NCBI RefSeq assembly: GCF_016859125.1
Contig: NZ_CP069338.1
Span: 10,295,501-10,359,500, forward strand
Origin: Archangium violaceum
GTDB taxonomy: Bacteria > Myxococcota > Myxococcia > Myxococcales > Myxococcaceae
Reading direction: 5' to 3'
DNA length: 64,000 nucleotides
In this document: piece after piece, positions 59,201-64,000 of the stretch
How positions within the stretch are numbered: the first letter of the stretch is position 1
Layout: the number at the start of each line of letters is the position of its first letter
The notes under the pieces: generated by a model
What the model was told of the DNA's origin: nothing
Seen by the model: the letters and a program-made list of their open reading frames with translations, nothing else
The model's database searches: none
Position numbers and translations under genes: made by a program

Positions 59201-59866
59201 ATCGCGCCGGCCGAGCTCCTGCAGGTTGTAGCCCAGGTAGAAGAGGATCTCGTCGCGCTGGGACCAGTCCTTGTAGTCGCTCAGCAGGGACTCGTAGATG
59301 GCCATCGTCTCGGCGCGGTAGCGCTCGCTGTCGCGGTGATCCTGCTTGGGCGGCTCCACCTTCTCGCCCCGGGCGGTGGCCGCGTCGAAGGCCTTCTCCT
59401 CCGCGAGGAAGCGGTTCATCTCCTGCTGGTAGAGGTACTTGGACTTCTCCCAGTAGAGCTCGGCCAGGCGGTAGAGCATGTCCGCCCTGCGGTGCGAGCC
59501 CTCCTGTAGCTTGGGGATGAGGCGCTTGAGTCCCTCGATGGCCTCGTCACGCTTGCGATCCGCCAGCGCGTCCTTCTTCTCGTCGGCGATGCGCGGAGCG
59601 TTGTCCATCGACGCCGGGCCCATGCGCGAGGGCCCCATGCGAGCCGGACCCTGGCGCTCGGGCTCGCGCTCCGAGGGCTGCGAACGCGCGGCCTCCTGCT
59701 TCTGCTGTTTCGAGGACTGCTGGCGCGCGGCGCTCTTGCGGGACTCCCCCCTGCGGGACACCGCGGCCTGAGAGGGTTTCCGCGAGGGTTCTGCCGCCTC
59801 CCCTGCCCCACCCGCGGTGAGCGCCACGCCCACCGCCAGCGCACCGAAACGAAGAACCGCCTTCAT
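56264..59866 (-). CDS. gltD: large TPR gliding motility protein GltD (AgmU)
   Basis: 1200 residues, about the length of AgmU of Myxococcus xanthus. Signal peptide (KAVLRFGALAVGVALTAGGAGEAAE), a basic Gln/Arg-rich stretch, then tandem TPR-like repeats to the C-terminus (for example DEILFYLGYNLQELGRRDDAVKRYLQL and YVQLGNHYFDNNKLKEARDYYEKA). A Lys-rich insertion near 560-590 and an Ala/Lys-rich one near 850 break the array. AgmU moves with the gliding complexes in the periplasm. ATG 59866 has an AGGAG site. The frame opposite to it is a shadow. Confidence 0.88.
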   Translation of the reverse strand: MKAVLRFGALAVGVALTAGGAGEAAEPSRKPSQAAVSRRGESRKSAARQQSSKQQKQEAARSQPSEREPERQGPARMGPSRMGPASMDNAPRIADEKKDALADRKRDEAIEGLKRLIPKLQEGSHRRADMLYRLAELYWEKSKYLYQQEMNRFLAEEKAFDAATARGEKVEPPKQDHRDSERYRAETMAIYESLLSDYKDWSQRDEILFYLGYNLQELGRRDDAVKRYLQLVEEFPQSQFVPDTYVQLGNHYFDNNKLKEARDYYEKARASKVPKVYAYAVYKLAWCDYNAGAYDEGLARLHEVVDYAGERGEELGDLKTESLNDVIVFYVKLDKAKEGIAYFKQKAPEKRQERLISKMAAQLIDVGLYDSAIETYRVLINDRPMGSGAPDYQQSIVRAYEGLRQRDHVRAEMKRMVELYRPGGEWWQANAGNKPVLRNAFSVTEEAMRVMVTDYHQEAQKTRQVETYRLARDIYKQYVDTFASSEDPEFISDSAFNMRFFYAEILWALEEWEAAAAQYDAVVAFQIPDRDSAREVANESYRKNASFAAIMAYDKLVKIERGQLARSDLKDGQKVDENKSKGQVEKKGRITKKDTARAEEPLTRFEERLVAACDTYNRLYPDNPDEIDLRYQAALIVYDRHHYMDAARRFGEIINKFPSERRSRDAADLTMYVLESREEWFELNKLSRQFLANEKLLKPSPEFAARVARVVEGSQYKWIHEVVYQKEKNPAKAAELFLDYVKEFPKSENADRALTSAMVIFQEAGQIDRGVAAGERVLTDYAGSMFEPKVRYTLARLYEKLAEFRKAAAMYAAFVDAQDAATRAIDASKAKPARAAAAKKGKKDTKASMSSDAPNTDEARASKLEERRALLAESEKWVPDALFNAGLWWEGVGESDKAIAAYRAYMTRFKDRPDVPQIAYNIGLILEKDGKTAEAARAFESFAEAYGRDSRTSAAQLYLARYRQLLAYRNVKNAKDAERVQGELVRGWAKLSPQEKQRPELLNAYGHARFLAVEADWQRYVDIRFKRVATIRRDLAAKQQSIQKLEKAYTDVLATGSGEWGIAALTRIGLAYADFARNIIESPDPAGLDEEQLSMYRGELENLALPLEDKANEALEKALAKAYELSLYNEWTIAAQDQVNRFHPGAYAQVRQVPFRGSEFFVTADVAKEPGLPDTTQSGAAPEPEPSASIPSTASGEVRP

Positions 59867-60041
59867 GCGAGCTCCTGTGGTGGGTCCGAGTAAAAAGAGG
59901 GCACCGCCTCGAGCTCCAGATGAAGCCGGGTCGCCCCCATCGCCTCCCTCACCACCCACCGAAAGGGACAAGGGAAAGTAGAAACGCGGTGTTGGAATGA
60001 GAAGTGTTGGCGGCGTGAGCTTTCAGCGCTGAACAGCACGA

Positions 60042-60082
60042 AGGGGCGGCACCCGACGCGAACGATGCGCGGGCCCGCCCCT
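60042..60082 (-). terminator. possible hairpin after gltC
   Basis: AGGGGCGG (60042-60049) pairs with CCGCCCCT (60075-60082), 26 bases after the gltC stop. There is no good T-tract, so it may only partly reduce read-through into gltD. Confidence 0.4.
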
Positions 60083-60107
60083 CATGTCCTTCACCGACCT
60101 CGCGGTG

Positions 60108-61646
60108 TTACTTCTGGCCCTGCAACTTCGTCGGGCAGCCGCGCTTCAGCGTGTACTGGTAGTAGCCGATCTCGTCCCGCCAGAACTCTCCCTGGAACTT
60201 CCAGTAGTTCCACGCGGCGCCCGGCATCTTCGGACGGTAGATGGATTGCTTCTTGAGCAGTGCCTTCTGATCCACCCCCGCGAGCAGCAGATCCTTCTCG
60301 TCGAGCGCCGTCTGGACCCGGATGATCTCCGACTGGTCCGCGAAGGTGCGGAGGTTCTGCGCGGCTTCCTGCAGGCGGCTCTTGGCGAAGCGACCGCCGA
60401 TCTGCATCAGCGTGCCACGCACCTCCTCGAGCGAGGAGCCCAGCTCCGGCACCAGCCCCGTGCCACGCCACGGGCCCTGCTCGTTGGCCAGGCGCTTCTC
60501 CGCGTCCACCTGGGAGATCATCCGCATCACGTCCTGGATGCGCTCGTTGTTGCGGATCCACAAGTAGATGGGGCCCGGCAGCCGCCGGTTCTCCGCCGCC
60601 ACCAGGTTGTAGGCGGACAGGAGATCCACCTCCTCCCCGACGAACGGCTCGAGCTGCTTCGCCATGGGCTCGTAGAGCTGATCGTAGGCGGCCAGCGTGG
60701 TCTTCACCTCGTCGAAGAGGCAGCTGTAGTAGTAGACGGTCGCCTTGAGGATCCACGACTCGGGCTGGAAGGCGCCCTCGAACTGAGGGGCGTGCAGCGC
60801 CTGGAGGCTGCCGAGCGCCCCGCCGAAGTCCTCGCCCTGGAAGCGGGCGAAGCCGTTCTCGAAGAGGGCCTGCTCCCAGAAGCGGGCGTAGCGTGGCACG
60901 GCCTCGTAGGCGGCCACCGCCTGCGGGTACTCGTGGCGGCCGTAGTGCACGCGGCCGATGCCCAGCAGCGCGAGCTGCTTCACCTCGTCATGGCCGATCT
61001 GCGGACCCTGGGCATCCAACGCCCGCCGGAAGGCGGCCAGGGCGGCGGCGTCCAGAGTGTCCGCCTCGGTGGGACGGCCCGGGAAGTGGGGATCCGCCAG
61101 CACCACGCCCAACAGGTAGCTCGCACGGGCGAAGACGCGGCTGTCGGACGGCACCGCCTCGAGCAGCGAGCGGGCTTCCTCGAAGCGGCCACGGCGCTGG
61201 CGGATGGTGGCCACCTGGTAGTGGACGCGCGCCAGCACCTCCTTGGGCAGCTTCACCCACTGGTCCTGCACCTCGGGCGTGTAGGCCTTGTCGAGGATGT
61301 TGGGCACCAGGTTCTGCTCGTTGAGCTTCTGCTGCACGTCCACCAGTCCCTCCACGGCCTGGAGGTAGGACGGGTGGCTGGGGCCCGTGTCGAGGATCCG
61401 CGCGTAGATCACGAGCGCGCTGACGGGCATGCCCTTGCGCGCGAGGGACTGGGCCAGGTAGTACTCGGAGCGGGCGCGCACGTCGGCGTCCGTGGCCTTG
61501 ACGGACAGCTCGAAGAAGCGCGGCGCCGCGTCCTCCAGCTTGCTCGCGTTGAACGATGCGAGCGCCTGATTGTAGGCGTTCATGTCCTGCGCGGAAGCGG
61601 CCAGCGGCGCGAGGACCAGGAAGGTAGCGACGATCAATCGATGCAT
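60108..61646 (-). CDS. gltC: TPR gliding motility protein GltC
   Basis: 512 residues with a signal peptide (HRLIVATFLVLAPLAASA). TPR-like helices start with MNAYNQALASFNASKLEDAAPRFFELSVKA and RARSEYYLAQSLARKGMPVSALVIYARIL. The C-terminal part contains AAWNYWKFQGEFWRDEIGYYQYTLKRGC. It fits GltC, a periplasmic protein that works with the outer-membrane proteins GltA and GltB. Here it lies 10 bases downstream of one of them and upstream of gltD. Confidence 0.78.
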   Translation of the reverse strand: MHRLIVATFLVLAPLAASAQDMNAYNQALASFNASKLEDAAPRFFELSVKATDADVRARSEYYLAQSLARKGMPVSALVIYARILDTGPSHPSYLQAVEGLVDVQQKLNEQNLVPNILDKAYTPEVQDQWVKLPKEVLARVHYQVATIRQRRGRFEEARSLLEAVPSDSRVFARASYLLGVVLADPHFPGRPTEADTLDAAALAAFRRALDAQGPQIGHDEVKQLALLGIGRVHYGRHEYPQAVAAYEAVPRYARFWEQALFENGFARFQGEDFGGALGSLQALHAPQFEGAFQPESWILKATVYYYSCLFDEVKTTLAAYDQLYEPMAKQLEPFVGEEVDLLSAYNLVAAENRRLPGPIYLWIRNNERIQDVMRMISQVDAEKRLANEQGPWRGTGLVPELGSSLEEVRGTLMQIGGRFAKSRLQEAAQNLRTFADQSEIIRVQTALDEKDLLLAGVDQKALLKKQSIYRPKMPGAAWNYWKFQGEFWRDEIGYYQYTLKRGCPTKLQGQK

Positions 61647-61656
61647 GGCGCGGGCC

Positions 61657-62775
61657 TCAGAAGAGGTAGGAGAAGCCGGCGTAGAAGCTGAGGTTGTTGA
61701 GCACGTCCGAGGAGGGATTGCCGACCAGGTCCTTCCCCAGGACGATGTCCTCGCGGTAGTTCTTGCGCGTCTTCGGATCCACCCCGTCGAACTTCTGGAA
61801 CTGGCAGCTGCCGCTCAATCCCAGCTCGGAGAAGGGCGTACCGCTGCCCCGGGCGTCCTCCAGCTTCTGGAAGTCCTGTTGGTTGCACCCGTCCACGCGA
61901 TCCACGCGGGCGGTGTAGAGCTGATCGCGCACCTCCAGGCGCAGCGCCATGGAGTCGCCGAACTGCACGCGGAAGCCACCGCCCACCGAGCCGAGGAACT
62001 TCGTCCCTGTGTCGCCGAAGCGGGCCGGGACGGTGAACGACTCTCCATCCACCTGGTTGGAGACCTCGGGGCGGATGAGCACGCGCGTGGAGCCGATGCC
62101 CGCTCCGCCGCTGAGCACGAGGCTGAACTGCAAGAGGTGGTTGTCGTAGAAGGCGAACTTGCCGTAGAGCGGCGTCACCTCCACGCCCGCCTGCACGCCC
62201 CACAACAGCAGCAGCGCCGAAGCCGCCTGCGCCTGCTCGCGCACCTTGTCGATGAGCTCCAGGTTGAAGGGGCTCTCGTTCGAATACCAGTTGTACTGGG
62301 TGGACAGCTGCAGGCCGAAGTTCTCCTGCAGGTGGTACGTGTAGTGGAACGCACTGCCCGTATGCTGGGTGAACCGGCCGTTCACCTGCGCCACCACCGG
62401 GTAGAGCGTGAGCTCGTGCCGGCCCTCGTCCGCGAAGCGCTTCTTCTGCACCACGTGGACGGCCACGTTCGGGTTGTGCAGCGGCGCCCCGTTCACCAGA
62501 CGCTGCTGGTTGGGATCCGCCACCGGCTGGAGCTCGGCCGGATCGGCCGAGACGAGCGGCGCGTCCGGCGGCGCCACGGGCGTCTGGGACTCCAGGGACG
62601 CGGGAGGCTCGGCCGCGGGCTGCTCGGGCTCGGGCTGCTCCGGCCGGGGCTCCGGCTTCACGGGAATGGGCGCCGTCTCCGAGGGAACGGGCCGCTCGGA
62701 TACAGGGGCCTGCGCCAGGGCCGCCGCCGGAGTGGCCGCGGCCAGGAGGAACGCGAAGAGCGAGGTCGATCGCAT
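61657..62775 (-). CDS. outer-membrane beta-barrel gliding protein (GltA/GltB pair, second gene)
   Basis: 372 residues. A signal peptide (FAFLLAAATPAAALA) is followed by about 70 residues very rich in Pro and Glu. An outer-membrane barrel follows with many short amphipathic strands, ending in Phe (SSDVLNNLSFYAGFSYLF). GltA and GltB are the two adjacent outer-membrane barrels of the Glt complex; I cannot decide which this is. It is 14 bases after the preceding barrel gene and 10 bases before gltC. The C-terminus LSFYAGFSYLF resembles that of the neighbour (DIGYSFLF), which suggests paralogy. Confidence 0.75.
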   Translation of the reverse strand: MRSTSLFAFLLAAATPAAALAQAPVSERPVPSETAPIPVKPEPRPEQPEPEQPAAEPPASLESQTPVAPPDAPLVSADPAELQPVADPNQQRLVNGAPLHNPNVAVHVVQKKRFADEGRHELTLYPVVAQVNGRFTQHTGSAFHYTYHLQENFGLQLSTQYNWYSNESPFNLELIDKVREQAQAASALLLLWGVQAGVEVTPLYGKFAFYDNHLLQFSLVLSGGAGIGSTRVLIRPEVSNQVDGESFTVPARFGDTGTKFLGSVGGGFRVQFGDSMALRLEVRDQLYTARVDRVDGCNQQDFQKLEDARGSGTPFSELGLSGSCQFQKFDGVDPKTRKNYREDIVLGKDLVGNPSSDVLNNLSFYAGFSYLF

Positions 62776-62789
62776 GTGAGACGTCAGCC

Positions 62790-63605
62790 TCAGAAGAGGA
62801 AGGAGTAGCCGATGTCGAACTGCACCAGGTGCGTCAGGCCCGGGTTGGGCGCGGGCTCACCACTCTCCCGCCCCGCCTCCCAGTCCTCGCGCGACACGTT
62901 CACGCGGTACTGGTCCGCGAAGATCCAGTCGCGCAGCTCGAAGCGCAGCGCGTGCCCGCTCGCCAGGAAGAAGCGGAAGCCCACCGCGCCCGAGACCACC
63001 GGCGCCATGCGCGTGTCGACGCGCCAGTAGGACTCGGTCGCGCTGCTCCGGTCGTCCGGACTCGTCCGGTTGTCACAGATGCCCAGCTCGCGATCCACCA
63101 CCTGCGTGCACTGGATCACCGACTGGCGCCGCAGCGAGGCCAGCCCACCGCCCGCCCAGAGGTAGGCCTGGAAGTGCGCCGTCTCGTCGGCCAGCAGCGA
63201 CAGCTTGCCGTAGATGGGCGCCCAGCGGGCCCCCACCACGCCGTGCGCCCCCATCTCCCACATGTCCTCGAGCTCGTCCGTGATCTTCTTGTCCTCACGG
63301 TTGAGGAAGCTCTCGGAGATGGAGCGCGCCAGGCCCGTGTGGCGGCTGAGCGCGTAACCGGCGCGTGCCTCCAGGCCGAACGTATTGAAGAGGTTGTAGG
63401 CAACGCCGACGTTCAGGTTGTAGTGCGCGGTGAGGTACTCGCGCGCGGGCAGGCCCACCGTGATGGACGCCTCCAGCCGCTCCCCTGGAGAGAAGAGCCG
63501 GTGGCGAACGGCGGCCGGGTCCAGCACCTGCTCCTGCGCCGAGGCGGACAGCGCCGTCAGCAGCAGTGCCAGCGAAACGAAACGGGGAAGGATGCGTGCA
63601 GTCAT
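62790..63605 (-). CDS. outer-membrane beta-barrel gliding protein (GltA/GltB pair, first gene)
   Basis: 271 residues from ATG 63605; an ATG at 63620 is also possible. Signal peptide (ILPRFVSLALLLTALSASA), then barrel strands such as LEASITVGLPAREYLTAHYNLNVGVAYN and GAVGFRFFLASGHALRFELRDWIF, ending in FDIGYSFLF with the terminal Phe used by the BAM machinery. It is the first gene of the motility operon and the partner of the next barrel gene. Confidence 0.75.
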   Translation of the reverse strand: MTARILPRFVSLALLLTALSASAQEQVLDPAAVRHRLFSPGERLEASITVGLPAREYLTAHYNLNVGVAYNLFNTFGLEARAGYALSRHTGLARSISESFLNREDKKITDELEDMWEMGAHGVVGARWAPIYGKLSLLADETAHFQAYLWAGGGLASLRRQSVIQCTQVVDRELGICDNRTSPDDRSSATESYWRVDTRMAPVVSGAVGFRFFLASGHALRFELRDWIFADQYRVNVSREDWEAGRESGEPAPNPGLTHLVQFDIGYSFLF

Positions 63606-63741
63606 GGCCTTGTGGCGCATCGATGTGGGCACGCGATCACCCGGGAGCAAGGGACCGGCCTCACCGGGAGTGTGCTATCGCATGCACAAGCCACTCCAAC
63701 GCATGCTGGCCAACGTTTCGGCCCTATCAGGAGGCCAGAAA

Positions 63742-63780
63742 CACGAACGCCCCGCCCGGTGGGTAGCCGGAGCGGGGCGT
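63742..63780 (-). terminator. terminator hairpin downstream of rplC
   Basis: ACGCCCCGC (63747-63755) pairs perfectly with GCGGGGCGT (63772-63780). Read on the minus strand it is followed by TCGTGTTTC. It lies about 100 bases after the rplC stop and separates it from the motility operon. Confidence 0.6.
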
Positions 63781-63877
63781 CGAGGATGGACCCTGTGGCG
63801 GTGCCTGGAGGCTCGGTAGGACGATGAACCCGGCCCTCCCCCGGGTGAGGGAGGGAGCACACACAGGGCTTGCGGCC

Positions 63878-64000
63878 CTACTTGGCGCGAGCGGCCTTGT
63901 GCTGCGCGCGCAGGGCCACCTTGATGCTCGGACGCACGACGATGATGCCGTCGTTGTGGCCGGGGACCGCGCCCTTGATGAGCAGCAGGCCCTTCTCCAC
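63878..64000 (-). CDS. rplC: 50S ribosomal protein L3, C-terminal 40 residues (5' part outside window)
   Basis: The minus-strand frame reads [20 protein letters not shown] followed by [13 protein letters not shown] and a basic tail. NLLLVKGAVPG is the conserved end of ribosomal protein L3. The gene is normally followed at once by rplD in the S10 operon. Here it is followed instead by a terminator and the gliding genes. Confidence 0.8.
   Translation of the reverse strand: MEKGLLLIKGAVPGHNDGIIVVRPSIKVALRAQHKAARAK

Overview
This window is a GC-rich chromosomal segment from a gliding myxobacterium, most likely of the Cystobacterineae (Archangium/Cystobacter-like). The evidence is an almost complete set of Glt (focal-adhesion gliding motility) genes, a Ser/Thr kinase fused to nSTAND and SUMF1 domains, an FHA-type sigma-54 activator, an ADYC-domain secreted protein and two-domain geosmin synthase. 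The species assignment is inference; no rRNA gene is present.

Layout. 1-6.6 kb is housekeeping-like: the tail of a sigma-54 activator, an alpha/beta hydrolase, typA/bipA, a membrane metallophosphoesterase, acetylpolyamine amidohydrolase and a YebC-family regulator. 6.6-15.8 kb is an accessory cluster that looks like aromatic-ring catabolism: two near-identical FAD monooxygenases, an ACMSD-like amidohydrolase, two FAH-family hydrolases, a Rieske ferredoxin, an extradiol (VOC) dioxygenase, a cyclase-family hydrolase and a LysR regulator, plus remnants of a cupin gene and of what may be an alpha/beta hydrolase gene. 15.8-17.6 kb holds two membrane proteins. 17.6-24 kb is a MarR-controlled tripartite RND efflux operon. 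24-27 kb holds LysE, TetR and a carotenoid oxygenase, with a perfect palindrome between the divergent genes. 27-38 kb is mostly secreted or signalling proteins: a metalloprotease with FG-GAP repeats, an ADYC protein, the kinase/sigma-54 pair, and a LamG protein with a small partner.

38.4-43.6 kb is the most interesting locus. A full-length two-domain geosmin synthase is followed, 5 bp later, by two different Family 2B (SrpI/EshA-like, cyclic-nucleotide-domain) encapsulin shell genes in one minus-strand operon. The synthase carries the 11-residue motif [11 protein letters not shown] twice, once between its domains and once in a C-terminal tail. The motif resembles the GPTG-GT motif in the N-terminal extension of 2-methylisoborneol synthase, an encapsulin cargo. 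This suggests geosmin is made inside a mixed two-protein nanocompartment. Its upstream region carries repeated TGACACGTCA-type inverted repeats.

43.8-51.7 kb is a patchwork: a 2OG-Fe(II) oxygenase, a chitinase-like PKD/discoidin protein with an AT-rich leader, an MBL-fold hydrolase, a serine-hydrolase fragment, an alpha/beta hydrolase and a lipoprotein beta-lactamase-family enzyme. It ends at a strong terminator and the 3' third of a tRNA gene. 51.7-63.6 kb is the gliding motility cluster, all on the minus strand (outer-membrane GltA/GltB pair, gltC, gltD/agmU, gltE/aglT, gltF, gltG, gltH). The window closes in the 3' end of rplC (ribosomal protein L3).
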